Below are positions 25,063 to 34,694 of a stretch of DNA of 62,784 nucleotides, piece after piece; positions within the stretch are counted from its first letter, which is position 1; every line of letters begins with the position of its first letter. The DNA comes from Micavibrio sp. UBA5572 (GTDB lineage Bacteria > Pseudomonadota > Alphaproteobacteria > Micavibrionales > Micavibrionaceae). The notes beneath the pieces are model-generated. The model saw nothing but the letters and a program-made list of their open reading frames with translations, did not search any database and was not told the origin of the DNA. The stretch is from positions 550 to 63,333 of the forward strand of contig DIMG01000018.1 of assembly GCA_002425415.1 (NCBI GenBank). Reading direction: 5' to 3'. Position numbers and translations under genes: made by a program.

Positions 25063-26607
25063 TTATTCAATCGCTGTAGCAATTTCATCGGCCATTTCAT
25101 CCGGTGTTTCTGGTTTTTTCCGCCCTTGCAGCAGTGCTAGAAAAGGCACGGAAAACAAAACGACATACATCATTAAAAGAAAATCGTTCAAGTAGGCAAT
25201 GGTTGATGCTTGTTTCGTTACTTCCGCGTTTAAAAATGCCAGCGCGACCGCTCCATTCGTGTCTGCGACGGTTTCAGTATAGGTAGAAACTATATTTTCT
25301 GCATTACCAAAAGGAAGCAGATGGGACACCAAATCGGAATGGCTAATCTGTGTGTTGCGAGCTAGCAGCGCAATGACGACAGATATTCCGACGCTGGAGC
25401 CGATATTGCGCACAAGACTGAAAATTGCCGCCGCATCATTACGGTAATGCGGCGCGAGCGTGGTGTAAGCCAGCGTGCTAAGCGGCACAAAGACAAACCC
25501 CATGCCAAAACCTTGAATAAGGCCTGTATAAACCAGTGTAGAGACAGGTATCTCGGTATTAAATAGACTCATTTCATGCAGGGAAAAGGAAGTCAGCAAA
25601 AGCCCGAATAAAATCAGCCAACGCGCATCTATTTTTCCGACCAGCCGCCCGACCAACATCATGGCGACCATCACGCCTACGCCGCGCGGTGCTAGAACCA
25701 TGCCGGTCAGCAGAACGGGATAACCCATGAGATTTTGCAAGAACGGCGGCAAGAGCGCCATACTCGCCAGCAGGACAATCCCGACAACGAACATCAGAAC
25801 CAGACTGACCGCATAATTGCGGTCTTTGAACATGGCAGGTTCCAGAAACGGCTGGGCTTTTGCAGTCAGAATATGAACTATGAACAGGTAAAAAGCAGAG
25901 CCTGCAAGAACGGTTTCAACAATAATTTCCGTCGAAGAAAACCAGTCCAGGTTTTGCCCCCTGTCCAGCAGCATTTGCATTGAACCGATGGACAGGGCCA
26001 GCAGTACGAAGCCGAACACATCGAATTTCCGGCCGGGCGTTTTTTCTGTTTCCTCCATGAAAATCGACATTCCCATAAAGGCGGCGATGCCGATGGGAAC
26101 ATTGATGTAAAACACCCAGCGCCAGTCGTAATATTCGGTCAGCCATCCACCCAGTGTCGGCCCTAAAATCGGCCCCAACATCACACCCACACCCCACATA
26201 GCCATCGCCTGACCGTGCTTTTCCCGGGGGTTGATATCCAGCAGAACAGCCTGCGAGAGCGGCACAAGCGCCGCGCCAAACACCCCCTGTAAAAGGCGGA
26301 AAACCACCATTTCAATCAATCCCGTTGCCGCACCGCATAAAATGGAGGCGAGTGTAAACCCGACCACACTGACCATAAAAAGACGTTTGCGACCCATCCG
26401 GGCGGCCAGAATACCGATAGGAGCGGTCATGATCGCGGCGGCCACGATGTAAGAGGTCAAGATCCATGTCGCCTGTTCTTGCGTGGCGCTCAAAGAGCCT
26501 TGCATATGCGGTAAAGCAACATTGGCAATTGTCGTGTCCAGAGCCTGCATGATTGTGGCAAGCATGATGGAAATCGTCACCATGCGTTTCTGGAAGAGAC
26601 TATCCAT
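25063..26607 (-). CDS. emrB: EmrB/QacA-type MFS drug exporter
   Basis: A 514-aa, 14-span inner membrane transporter of the DHA2 family that uses the proton gradient to expel hydrophobic compounds. Visible features are the N-terminal MLATIMQALDTTIANVALPH motif, the loop motif GILAARMGRKRLFM, the motif C-type GPTLGGWLTEYYDWRWVFYI, and many hydrophobic stretches to the end. The ATG at 26607 is preferred over an upstream TTG in frame at 26628. It lies four bases after the EmrA stop, so the two form one unit with the MarR gene in front. With EmrA and an outer membrane channel it would export directly across both membranes. Confidence 0.93.
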   Translation of the reverse strand: MDSLFQKRMVTISIMLATIMQALDTTIANVALPHMQGSLSATQEQATWILTSYIVAAAIMTAPIGILAARMGRKRLFMVSVVGFTLASILCGAATGLIEMVVFRLLQGVFGAALVPLSQAVLLDINPREKHGQAMAMWGVGVMLGPILGPTLGGWLTEYYDWRWVFYINVPIGIAAFMGMSIFMEETEKTPGRKFDVFGFVLLALSIGSMQMLLDRGQNLDWFSSTEIIVETVLAGSAFYLFIVHILTAKAQPFLEPAMFKDRNYAVSLVLMFVVGIVLLASMALLPPFLQNLMGYPVLLTGMVLAPRGVGVMVAMMLVGRLVGKIDARWLILFGLLLTSFSLHEMSLFNTEIPVSTLVYTGLIQGFGMGFVFVPLSTLAYTTLAPHYRNDAAAIFSLVRNIGSSVGISVVIALLARNTQISHSDLVSHLLPFGNAENIVSTYTETVADTNGAVALAFLNAEVTKQASTIAYLNDFLLMMYVVLFSVPFLALLQGRKKPETPDEMADEIATAIE

Positions 26608-26611
26608 AGCC

Positions 26612-27673
26612 TTAATGTCCCTTGGCAAAGGCGTTTTGCATTAAACCGTGTGGGTAATGGCCGGTATCGATGCTGACATGCGTACTCATACCCGTACGCA
26701 GCGGCAAATCGCCCGATCCAGGATCGACGGCGATCCGCACGGCGATCCGCTGTACGACCTTCACCCAGTTTCCAGTCGCGTTCTGGGCAGGCAGGATAGA
26801 GAATTCTGAACCCGTAGCCGGACTGATACTTTCCACATGACCTTGCCATTCATGACCCGGATATGTATCAACTTCAATCGTGACCGGCTGGCCGATCTTC
26901 ACATCGGTTAGCTCTGTTTCCTTGTAATTGGCCTCGATCCAAACATCGTTGCTGCCCACTAGATTAAGCAGTGGTACACCCTCCCGCGCATAATCACCTA
27001 TATGCGGCGCCGCGCCTATCATACCGCCTACGGGAGCCTTCACAGTCGTCCGGGCCAGATTTAGTTCGGCATCATGCAGCGTTGCCTGCGCTTTTTGATA
27101 AAGAGGGTGCTCTTCCGGTTTGATATCAGGATCACCAGTCAAGGCTGCCAGAATACCGTTAATTTCTTCCTGAATAGCTAAAACGGCTTTAATGGCCATG
27201 TCACGCTGCCGCTTTGTATCGCTGAATTCTGTTTGTGCCACAGCCCCCTTTTTAGCCAGATCAATCCTGCGCTCATATTCTTCCTGAGCAAAATTAACCT
27301 CGACCTGCGCCTGCGCCATATCCTCCTGCTTCTGGCGATATTGTGCTTTGAGTTGTTCAATTTCCGTATAAGCATTGGCAACATCCGCGCGCGCCTCATC
27401 CACCGCAATCTGATAGGAGGCAGGATCGATTACAAACAATATATCCCCGGCATGCACATTCTGATTGTCTGTGACAGGGACGGACATAATCGTACCGGCC
27501 ACTTGGGGCGTGATAAGAATTTTAGCGGCTTTGATATAGGCATTATCCGTTGCAATATACCGCCCGCTGGTCAGGTAAAGCCAGGCACATCCCACCAGAA
27601 CGATCAAAACGCCGCCGAGCATAAGGACACGGCGCACTAAATTTCCTTTTTGTTTTTTATTATTATCACTCAT
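26612..27673 (-). CDS. emrA: EmrA-type membrane fusion protein
   Basis: A 353-aa HlyD-family adaptor linking EmrB to an outer membrane channel. An N-terminal membrane anchor (residues about 16 to 36) is followed by the biotinyl-lipoyl-like half motif TPQVAGTIMSVPVTDNQNV, a coiled-coil hairpin (about 90 to 200), the second half motif TVKAPVGGMIG and a beta-barrel domain with IEANYKETELTDVKIGQPV. The start ATG (27673) has GGAAGGA upstream and overlaps the MarR stop region by eight bases. The NodT channel gene further along could serve both exporters, since none follows emrB. Confidence 0.92.
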   Translation of the reverse strand: MSDNNKKQKGNLVRRVLMLGGVLIVLVGCAWLYLTSGRYIATDNAYIKAAKILITPQVAGTIMSVPVTDNQNVHAGDILFVIDPASYQIAVDEARADVANAYTEIEQLKAQYRQKQEDMAQAQVEVNFAQEEYERRIDLAKKGAVAQTEFSDTKRQRDMAIKAVLAIQEEINGILAALTGDPDIKPEEHPLYQKAQATLHDAELNLARTTVKAPVGGMIGAAPHIGDYAREGVPLLNLVGSNDVWIEANYKETELTDVKIGQPVTIEVDTYPGHEWQGHVESISPATGSEFSILPAQNATGNWVKVVQRIAVRIAVDPGSGDLPLRTGMSTHVSIDTGHYPHGLMQNAFAKGH

Positions 27674-28118
27674 TGTTTTGTCCTTCCTCCCCAATCAGGT
27701 TTTTGCGCATGGTTAAAAGCGCGCGCAGCATGATTTCCCGTTCTTCCTCCGGGATGCCGTTTAAAGCCTGCATTCTTAATGCAGTGCCGTGTTTTTGCAT
27801 TTTCGTTAAAATAGGCTCGGCCTTCTCTGTCAGATACAGATTGATCGCCCGGCGGTCTGTCGGATCAGGCCGTCTTTCTATCCAGCCGGACGTCTCCATC
27901 CGGTCGATTAGCCGCCCAACGCTGATCGGCTGAACTTCAAGAATATCCGCAAGCTGGCTTTGCTTCATTCCCTGATTGCGCGAAATATGGGCCAACGCCT
28001 GCCACTGCGCCTGTGTCAGATCAAGATCCAGAACGCGGCGGTTGAAATTGCGCCGCATCAGGCGCGCTACATCATTCAAAACAAACCCAAGGCTCTGTTC
28101 CGGTTTATAATGGGACAT
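27666..28118 (-). CDS. MarR-family regulator of emrAB
   Basis: A 150-aa winged-helix repressor: LTQAQWQALAHISRNQGMKQ and SQLADILEVQPISVGRLIDR form the recognition HTH, and RRPDPTDRRAINLYLT the wing. MarR proteins usually repress their own exporter operon and let go when a ligand binds. A longer open frame reaches 28184, but AGGAAAG before the ATG at 28118 fixes the start. The gene is first in the marR-emrA-emrB unit, behind a strong promoter overlapped by an inverted repeat. Confidence 0.9.
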   Translation of the reverse strand: MSHYKPEQSLGFVLNDVARLMRRNFNRRVLDLDLTQAQWQALAHISRNQGMKQSQLADILEVQPISVGRLIDRMETSGWIERRPDPTDRRAINLYLTEKAEPILTKMQKHGTALRMQALNGIPEEEREIMLRALLTMRKNLIGEEGQNNE

Positions 28119-28139
28119 ATCTTTACGCTTTCCTGTAAA

Positions 28140-28184
28140 ATAGTATAAGTGTATATTATATATATGTTTACTATATTTTGTCAA
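28140..28184 (-). promoter_or_regulatory. marR-emrAB promoter with MarR-type operator
   Basis: On the minus strand TTGACA (28184-28179), 18 bases, TATAAT (28160-28155) is a near-consensus housekeeping promoter 37 bases before the MarR start. Inverted arms ATAGTA (28140-28145) and TACTAT (28169-28174) bracket the -10 box, as expected for autorepression. Confidence 0.75.
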
Positions 28185-28256
28185 TTATCTGAAAAATTCA
28201 TGGAAATCGTGACCGGAAGGCGCGTTGTCAGGGAAAATGCGGGAGGATATACCCCA

Positions 28257-28877
28257 TTAGAAATTCTTTTCTTGTAATGCATCATGTTTAGATGAGCGCA
28301 TACCAGCAATCTGAAATACTCCCGCGTTAAAGTCTTTTAAAAAATCTAAAGAATTGCGTATGCGTGCGATGGTGACTTTGCCAATAATATAGCAACTAAT
28401 ATTTGAGGACGTATTCTCGATATTTGTGTCTGCACGAATTTCTCCTGAAGATACCAAATCAGCTAAAGCACATTCATAATATTTTTCGTAAGAACGAATA
28501 ATTTCACTTGCCTTTTTTCTGATATCATCATGACAAACCATTTCTGAACCCAGAGTAACAGACAGCGCTCCGCAAACGTGACCGAGTTTTTCGTGCAGGT
28601 CAGCCTGAGTCCTGTAGATATACTCAAAAAAGTTCTGGAATCTTTCAATAGGAGAAAAAGTAGAAAAAAATATACCGTCACATACGCTTTTTGACTCTTG
28701 ATAGTGATGATCCATCGCTTGCAGTGTTAAATTCGTTTTGGAATCAAAGAAATGATAGAAGCTGCCTTTTTTGACGTTTGCCCAGGCACATATTTCATCA
28801 ACGCTTACTGCGTGGTAACCGTTTCTTAGCATTAATTCTATGGTGGCATAAATTAGATTTTCCCGGGTCGTGCTCAC
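28257..28877 (-). CDS. TetR-family regulator at the end of the RND operon
   Basis: A 206-aa regulator with the N-terminal HTH: ENLIYATIELMLRNGYHAVS, VDEICAWANVKKGSFYHFFD and SKTNLTLQAM. The C-terminal ligand part resembles that of the TetR_C-type group with a conserved middle (GCL.LG..SEM-like, here GALSVTLGSEM). It starts with GTG overlapping the NodT stop (GTGA), so it is translated with the RND operon. A second TetR gene is divergent at the other end of that operon, so this locus has two such regulators. The target site is not identified. Confidence 0.88.
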   Translation of the reverse strand: MSTTRENLIYATIELMLRNGYHAVSVDEICAWANVKKGSFYHFFDSKTNLTLQAMDHHYQESKSVCDGIFFSTFSPIERFQNFFEYIYRTQADLHEKLGHVCGALSVTLGSEMVCHDDIRKKASEIIRSYEKYYECALADLVSSGEIRADTNIENTSSNISCYIIGKVTIARIRNSLDFLKDFNAGVFQIAGMRSSKHDALQEKNF

Positions 28878-30283
28878 ATCTTGCTTCCCCCGCCCAGCAC
28901 CTTATAAAGATTAACCAGATTGGCCAAACGCTGCCGTTCGATCTGGATTTCATTTTGCTCGAACACATAAAGCTCACGCTGTGCATCAAGGACGCTTAGG
29001 AAGCTATCGATTCCTGATTTATAGCGCGCCTGAGAAATATCATAAACTTTCTGTGCGGCAGCCACAAGACGGCGCTGAGATTTTAACTGCTCATCAAGTG
29101 TCTCGCGCGCCGCCAGTTCGTCGGCAACCTCACGAAAAGCGATCTGAATAGCTTTCTCATAACCAACCACAGCTTTTTCTTTGCGAATTTCAGCCAAATC
29201 GAGATTAGCTTTATTACGCCCGCCCTGGAAAATCGGCAGTGTAATTTGCGGCAAAAAGGCCCAGGCACCGCCTGCACCACTGGCGAAGAGATCACCAAGG
29301 CTTTGGCTGGCAAATCCGTATGTGCCGGTCAATGTGATACTGGGGAAAAAGGCGGCTCTGGCGGCACCTATATCGGCATTGCGCGATAACAGGTTATATT
29401 CTGCCTGACGTATATCCGGACGCATGAGCAGCACTTCGGAGGGGAGGCCGGGATCAAGACTATCCTTAATTGCCACCTCATCCAATGTGGTTTTCGGTAA
29501 AAATGCATCGTCCTGAGCCACGCCCATCAGTAAAAACAGTGCGTTTTTATCCTGCGCGACGAAGCGGCTATATTGATGCTGGTTCACCCGCGCGGTTTCA
29601 ACGGCTGTTGCGGCCCGCGCCACGTCCTGCTCAGTGGATACGCCTTTTTCCAGACTTTGAGACAAAATATCATAGGTGCGCTGCTGCGCTGTGAGTGTTT
29701 TTTGCGTCAGAGCCAACAGTTTCTGATCGGCCAGAAGCTGAAGATATGCATTCGCCGTTTCCGCAATCAAAGCATTACGGACGACTGCATGCGCTTCCGT
29801 TGTCGCCAGGTATTCATTGATCGCTGATTCATTGTTACTACGGATTTTGCCGAATAGATCCAATTCGTATGCGGCAACGCCCAGATTGGCCTCATAAAGA
29901 TCGGTTTTTTGCGCCCGGCCTGTCGCGCTGCTCTCATCCGAGCTTTCGGCAATCGCTCCGTCTCCATTAGCATTAACACTGGGGAACAAATCGGCACGTT
30001 CAATCCGGTAGAGCGCACGCGCCTCTTCGATATTGAGAGCTGCAGTCTTCAGGTCTTTGTTATTTTGCAGAGCTGTCCCAATGACCAGATGGAATTCCTG
30101 GGAATTAAAAAACTCTTTCCAGTCCATTTGCGCGGCCATATCCGCCCCGGTCTGTAATTCATAGCCCGGTACGTCATTCCAGTTTTGCGCCGCTGAAAAA
30201 TCCGGTCGGGAAAAATCAGGGATCATGGTGCAACCGGACAACATTGTGGCCATCAGTAAAAAAGATAAGGGTTTACGTGTCAT
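28874..30283 (-). CDS. NodT/OprM-type outer membrane efflux lipoprotein
   Basis: A 469-aa outer membrane channel. The lipoprotein signal ends in MLSGC (Cys18), and two OEP repeats follow, containing LNIEEARALYRIERADLFPS in the first and LLSRNADIGAARAAFFPSIT in the second. The conserved YKSGIDSFLSVLDAQRELY comes near the end. Such trimers form the exit duct of RND pumps. The ATG at 30283 overlaps the end of the pump gene by 11 bases. The frame extends upstream, but the signal peptide fixes the start. Confidence 0.93.
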   Translation of the reverse strand: MTRKPLSFLLMATMLSGCTMIPDFSRPDFSAAQNWNDVPGYELQTGADMAAQMDWKEFFNSQEFHLVIGTALQNNKDLKTAALNIEEARALYRIERADLFPSVNANGDGAIAESSDESSATGRAQKTDLYEANLGVAAYELDLFGKIRSNNESAINEYLATTEAHAVVRNALIAETANAYLQLLADQKLLALTQKTLTAQQRTYDILSQSLEKGVSTEQDVARAATAVETARVNQHQYSRFVAQDKNALFLLMGVAQDDAFLPKTTLDEVAIKDSLDPGLPSEVLLMRPDIRQAEYNLLSRNADIGAARAAFFPSITLTGTYGFASQSLGDLFASGAGGAWAFLPQITLPIFQGGRNKANLDLAEIRKEKAVVGYEKAIQIAFREVADELAARETLDEQLKSQRRLVAAAQKVYDISQARYKSGIDSFLSVLDAQRELYVFEQNEIQIERQRLANLVNLYKVLGGGSKM

Positions 30284-33200
30284 GTTCTTGCTCTTTCTTT
30301 TGGTCTTCTGATTGTTTTCCGTCCCGGTGAAAGATGTTTTCAACCATCACATAAAACATCGGTACAAAGAATATAGCCAGGAAAGTGGCCGCCGCCATGC
30401 CGCCCATAACGGCAATTCCGATAGCATTCTGGCTGGCCGCACCTGCGCCGCTGGCTAGCGCAAGCGGCGTTACACCCAGCATAAAGGCCATGGAGGTCAT
30501 GATGATGGGGCGAAAACGCTGCTTGGCCGCGATAGAAACAGCTTCCATTAAACTATGCCCCTGTTCCCGTAGATCTTTGGCAAACTCGACAATCAGGATG
30601 GCATTTTTGGATGCCAGCCCCACGGTTGTCAGCAAGGCCACCTGTAGATATACGTCATTGGGGAGACCAAAAATATAGGCCGCCACAACCGCCCCTAAAA
30701 TACCCAAGGGGACAACCAGCATCACGGCAAACGGCACAGCCCAGCTTTCATAGAGCGCAGCCAGACACAAAAATACGATCAGGATAGACAGAGCGTACAG
30801 CGCCGGAGCCTGCGCTCCCGTCTGGCGTTCTTCATAAGACAGGCCATACCATTCAAGCCCCAGCCCTTCGGGGAGGGTCTTGACAATCTTCTGAATCTCT
30901 TCCATCGCCGCGCCCGTACTTACGCCCGGCGCAGGTGACCCCTGGATATTGACAGATGAATTCCCGTTAAAACGCTCCAGCTTGGGAGAGCCGTATGTCC
31001 ATTCCGCGCTGGAGAAAGTGTTGAACGGCACCATTTCTCCGGTATTATTGCGAACATACCAGTTATCGAGATCCTCCGGCATCATACGGTGCGGTGCATC
31101 GGCCTGCAGATAGACGCGCTTAATCCGGCCCTTGTCAACAAAATCATTCACATAGCTGGATCCCCATGCGATTTGCAACGTCCGGTTGATATCACTTAAA
31201 GACAGACCAAGCGCAGAGGCTTTTTCGCTATCGATATCGATCTTGAATTGCGGCACATCACTCAGTCCATTGGGGCGCACACTGGTGAGTTTAGGGTTTT
31301 GTCCTGCCGCGCCCAAAAGCTGATTCCGTGCATTCATCAATGCTTCGTGCCCAATTCCGCTACGGTCGACAAGCTGAAAATCAAAACCGGACGAGTTTCC
31401 CAGTTCGCGGATTGGCGGCGGAAAGAAAGCAAAAGCCATGGCATCCTTGATCTGATACAAAGCGCCGCCCGCGGCCTGCGCGATAGCGAATACGCTTTGG
31501 TCGTCTTGCGTGCGCTCATCCCAGTCTTTTAAACCCACAAAACCGAACGCCGCGTTTTGGGCGGAACCCGCAAAGCTGAAGCCGACAACGGTGAAGAGGT
31601 GTTCAACCGTGTCCTTTTGTTGCTCAAGGAAATAGTCCTCAACCTGTTTAACGGATTCCAGCGTACGCTCCGCCGTTGAACTGGGCGGGGTATTGACCAT
31701 CAAATACATTGTCCCCTGATCTTCGTTGGGCAGGAATGAACCGGGAAGCTGCATGAATATACCCATCATCCCACCAACCAGAACGACATACACTATAAAG
31801 AAGCGGAAGGACCGGCCTGCTATAAAAGAGGCGCTTTTTTGATAGCCATCGCGGCCCTTATTAAAATATTTATTGAACCAGCCGAAAAATCCTTTATCCG
31901 CACGCCGTTTTTCGCCTTTGTGTTGCTTCAAAAGCGTCGCGCAAAGGGAGGGAGAGAGAATGAGCGCTACGATGACGGATAGCCCCATGGCTGATACAAT
32001 CGTGATTGAAAATTGACGGTAAATTGCTCCGGCAGAGCCGCTGAAAAAAGCCATCGGGATAAAAACCGTGGACAGCACCACGGCAATTCCGACCAGCGCG
32101 CCCGTAATCTGATCCATGGATTTACGCGTGGCCTCCTTGGGCGATAAGCCTTCCTCGCTCATGATGCGTTCGACATTTTCCACGACCACAATCGCATCAT
32201 CGACCAAAAGTCCGATAGCCAGAACCATGGCGAACATAGTCAGCACATTGATTGAAAACCCGAAAGCCAGCAATACGGCAAACGTCCCCAGCAATACGAC
32301 CGGAACGGCGATCGTCGGGATTAAGGTTGCCCGCAGATTTTGCAAAAACAGCAGCATCACGAAGAAGACAAGAACAACCGCCTCGATCAGTGTGTGAACA
32401 ACGGATTCAATGGAGAGTTCGATGAAAGGTGTCGCATCAAGGGGGTAGACGACTTTTACCCCTTCGGGCATATATTCCGACAGTTCTGCCACCTTGTGCT
32501 TAACAAGCTCGGCTGTCTGCAATGCATTGGCACCAGTTGCAAGTGTAATGGCCATTCCCGCCGCCGGTTTTCTTTTATAACGCACAATCCTGTCGTAACT
32601 TTCGGAGCCAAGTTCCAGTGTCGCCACGTCTTTCAGGCGCACTTGCGATCCATCCGTATTGACCCGCAAAACGATACGCTCGAAATCTTCAACGGACTCC
32701 AGCCGTGCCTGCGCTTTAACTGTCGCATTAATTTGCTGGTTAGGTGCGGCGGGCATGCCGCCGAGTTGCCCAGCCGAAATATCGGTGTTTTGGATTTGAA
32801 CGGCATTTTGTACATCCAAAGGGGTCAAATTGTAACTATAGAGCTTGGCCGGGTCGAGCCATATCCGCATTGCATGTTGGTCTCCGAATATACGGACATT
32901 TCCGACCCCGTTCACGCGCGAGATTGGCTCACGGAAGGTGCTAACCAGCATATCGCCGAGTTCGCCCTGTGACATTTCACCGTCTTCCGAATAAACGCCA
33001 ACAACCAGCAGGAAGCTGTCATTGGATTTTGTCACGGTAACACCAAGAGCCTGAACCTCCTGCGGCAGTTGCGTGACTGCACCTTGCACCTTGTTTTGCG
33101 TTTGCACCTGTGCGATATCGGGATCGGCCTCTGGCTCAAACGTCAAGGTGATGCTCATAGAGCCGTCCTGACTGCTTGAGGTGAAATAGCGCAAATGATC

Positions 33201-33416
33201 GATCCCCGTCAGGCGCTGTTCAATGACCTGCGTGACCGAATTTTCAACCGTTTCGGCGGAGGCACCGGGGTAACTTGCATTAATAGCGACAGTGGGCGGA
33301 GCGACTTTTGGATATTGCTCAATCGGCAAGGCACGGATCGATAAAACGCCGGCCAGCATAATAATAATGGCGATAACCCATGCAAAAACGGGGCGATCAA
33401 TAAAAAAACGAGCCAT
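30273..33416 (-). CDS. RND multidrug efflux pump subunit (AcrB/MexB type)
   Basis: A 1047-aa inner membrane pump of the HAE1 family with full family length. The N-terminus is MARFFIDRPVFAWVIAII; the first porter loops have PTVAINASYPGASAETVENS; the proton-relay aspartates lie in GLLVDDAIVVVENVER; the second half begins with the FLPNEDQG loop and ends with the membrane repeat containing GLASKNAILIVEFAKDL. It captures drugs from the periplasm and membrane and passes them to the NodT channel through the adaptor encoded just before it. It is intact and lies between acrA-like and nodT-like genes on one transcript. Confidence 0.95.
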   Translation of the reverse strand: MARFFIDRPVFAWVIAIIIMLAGVLSIRALPIEQYPKVAPPTVAINASYPGASAETVENSVTQVIEQRLTGIDHLRYFTSSSQDGSMSITLTFEPEADPDIAQVQTQNKVQGAVTQLPQEVQALGVTVTKSNDSFLLVVGVYSEDGEMSQGELGDMLVSTFREPISRVNGVGNVRIFGDQHAMRIWLDPAKLYSYNLTPLDVQNAVQIQNTDISAGQLGGMPAAPNQQINATVKAQARLESVEDFERIVLRVNTDGSQVRLKDVATLELGSESYDRIVRYKRKPAAGMAITLATGANALQTAELVKHKVAELSEYMPEGVKVVYPLDATPFIELSIESVVHTLIEAVVLVFFVMLLFLQNLRATLIPTIAVPVVLLGTFAVLLAFGFSINVLTMFAMVLAIGLLVDDAIVVVENVERIMSEEGLSPKEATRKSMDQITGALVGIAVVLSTVFIPMAFFSGSAGAIYRQFSITIVSAMGLSVIVALILSPSLCATLLKQHKGEKRRADKGFFGWFNKYFNKGRDGYQKSASFIAGRSFRFFIVYVVLVGGMMGIFMQLPGSFLPNEDQGTMYLMVNTPPSSTAERTLESVKQVEDYFLEQQKDTVEHLFTVVGFSFAGSAQNAAFGFVGLKDWDERTQDDQSVFAIAQAAGGALYQIKDAMAFAFFPPPIRELGNSSGFDFQLVDRSGIGHEALMNARNQLLGAAGQNPKLTSVRPNGLSDVPQFKIDIDSEKASALGLSLSDINRTLQIAWGSSYVNDFVDKGRIKRVYLQADAPHRMMPEDLDNWYVRNNTGEMVPFNTFSSAEWTYGSPKLERFNGNSSVNIQGSPAPGVSTGAAMEEIQKIVKTLPEGLGLEWYGLSYEERQTGAQAPALYALSILIVFLCLAALYESWAVPFAVMLVVPLGILGAVVAAYIFGLPNDVYLQVALLTTVGLASKNAILIVEFAKDLREQGHSLMEAVSIAAKQRFRPIIMTSMAFMLGVTPLALASGAGAASQNAIGIAVMGGMAAATFLAIFFVPMFYVMVENIFHRDGKQSEDQKKEQEHDT

Positions 33417-33421
33417 AAATT

Positions 33422-34582
33422 TTACTCCTTACCGCCTGATGTTTCGCTTTGCTGCCAAGGCACAGAGGAGACAGGCGCACCGGGGCCGACTTTCTGATAG
33501 CCTTCGACAATGATGGTATCGCCGGCCTTTAACCCATCCTTTACAATCCAGTTATCTGTATAGGCTTGCTCAACCTTAACAGGACGTGGCTGCGCTTTTC
33601 CGGATTCATCAACAACCCAGACCGTCAAATCGCCTTCCGGTGTGCGAATTGTCGCCCGCTGCGGCACCAGGAGAACATCATCTTGCCCCAGATCAAGCGT
33701 TGCCCGCACAAAGAGACCCGGCAGCAGTAAACTATCCGGGTTTGGAATCAGGGCGCGCAAAGCAATAGAACCAGTCGTTTCATCAATCGTCACTTCGGAA
33801 AATTTCAAACTGCCTTCATGGGGGTAATCCATGCCTGTTTTTTCATCCAGCCTTAAACGGACCGAAACCGTCTCCTTACCCATCATGCGGGAACGTAAAT
33901 AAATGGCTTCCGATCCGGATTGCTGCATATCGATATAGACCGGGTCAAGCTGGGTTATGGTTGCCAGGAATTGTTCCTGATTGGCTGTTACCAAAGTGCC
34001 TTCGGTTACGAAAGATCGGCTAATTCGTCCGGAAATCGGGGCATACACTTTCGTATAATCCAAATTGACTTGCGCCACATCCAGAGCCGCCTGCGCGACC
34101 GCAATGGCGGCCATGGCCTGATCGAACTCGGCTTTCACATCGTCATATTCCTGCTCGCTCACCGCATTGATTTTGACAAGCTCTTCGTAGCGTTTTGCGC
34201 GGGCTTCAACGGTTTTTACATTCGCGCGGGCGCTGGCCAGATCCGCCTTGGCGCTATTCAGCGCCGCCTTATAGCGGGCGTCGTCAATTTGATACAGTTG
34301 CTGGCCTTTTTCAACATCCGCCCCTTCTTCAAACAGGCGCTCGGTGATGATTCCATCCACTTGAGGGCGCACCTGCGATTGACGGTAGGGCGAAACACGG
34401 CCGGGAAGTTGTTGTGTAAATGTAATTCTTTGCGGTTTTAATTCCAGAACCGCCACGGCCTGCGGCGGCCTTGCCGCAGCGGAAGACGCGTTCTGTGTGC
34501 CGTCGTCGTTCTTGAGCCACCAATACCAACCACCTCCGGCGAGCAGGAGCGCCAGCATTAATAAAGGGAATATTTTCTTCAT
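33422..34582 (-). CDS. RND periplasmic adaptor (AcrA/MexA type)
   Basis: A 386-aa membrane fusion protein. After an N-terminal membrane or signal segment (IFPLLMLALLLAGGGWYWW) come LPGRVSPYRQSQVRPQVDGI (lipoyl half), a coiled-coil hairpin with YEELVKINAVSEQEYDD, then VYAPISGRISRSFVTEGTLV (second half) and the beta-barrel with IDMQQSGSEAIYLR. There is no lipobox cysteine, unlike E. coli AcrA, so it is anchored by the membrane segment. The ATG at 34582 has AAGGAAA upstream; the frame continues to 34624 without family similarity. It is the first gene of the RND operon, divergent from a TetR gene across an AcrR-like operator. Confidence 0.93.
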   Translation of the reverse strand: MKKIFPLLMLALLLAGGGWYWWLKNDDGTQNASSAAARPPQAVAVLELKPQRITFTQQLPGRVSPYRQSQVRPQVDGIITERLFEEGADVEKGQQLYQIDDARYKAALNSAKADLASARANVKTVEARAKRYEELVKINAVSEQEYDDVKAEFDQAMAAIAVAQAALDVAQVNLDYTKVYAPISGRISRSFVTEGTLVTANQEQFLATITQLDPVYIDMQQSGSEAIYLRSRMMGKETVSVRLRLDEKTGMDYPHEGSLKFSEVTIDETTGSIALRALIPNPDSLLLPGLFVRATLDLGQDDVLLVPQRATIRTPEGDLTVWVVDESGKAQPRPVKVEQAYTDNWIVKDGLKAGDTIIVEGYQKVGPGAPVSSVPWQQSETSGGKE

Positions 34583-34650
34583 ATTTTGTGTTTCCTTTTC
34601 CTGCTGTCTTTCGAAGCTGGACAAATATAAAAATTACAGCTATGTTTAAC

Positions 34651-34670
34651 CATACATTTATGTATGTATG
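34651..34670. promoter_or_regulatory. AcrR-type operator between the RND operon and its TetR gene
   Basis: CATACAT (34651-34657), six bases, ATGTATG (34664-34670) is a perfect 7-bp inverted repeat in the 112-bp divergent intergenic region. It closely resembles the known E. coli AcrR site, which has the same ACATACATTT...ATGTATGT form. It is positioned to control both directions. Confidence 0.8.
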
Positions 34671-34694
34671 ATGTCAAGGCAAAGGATAACTCTT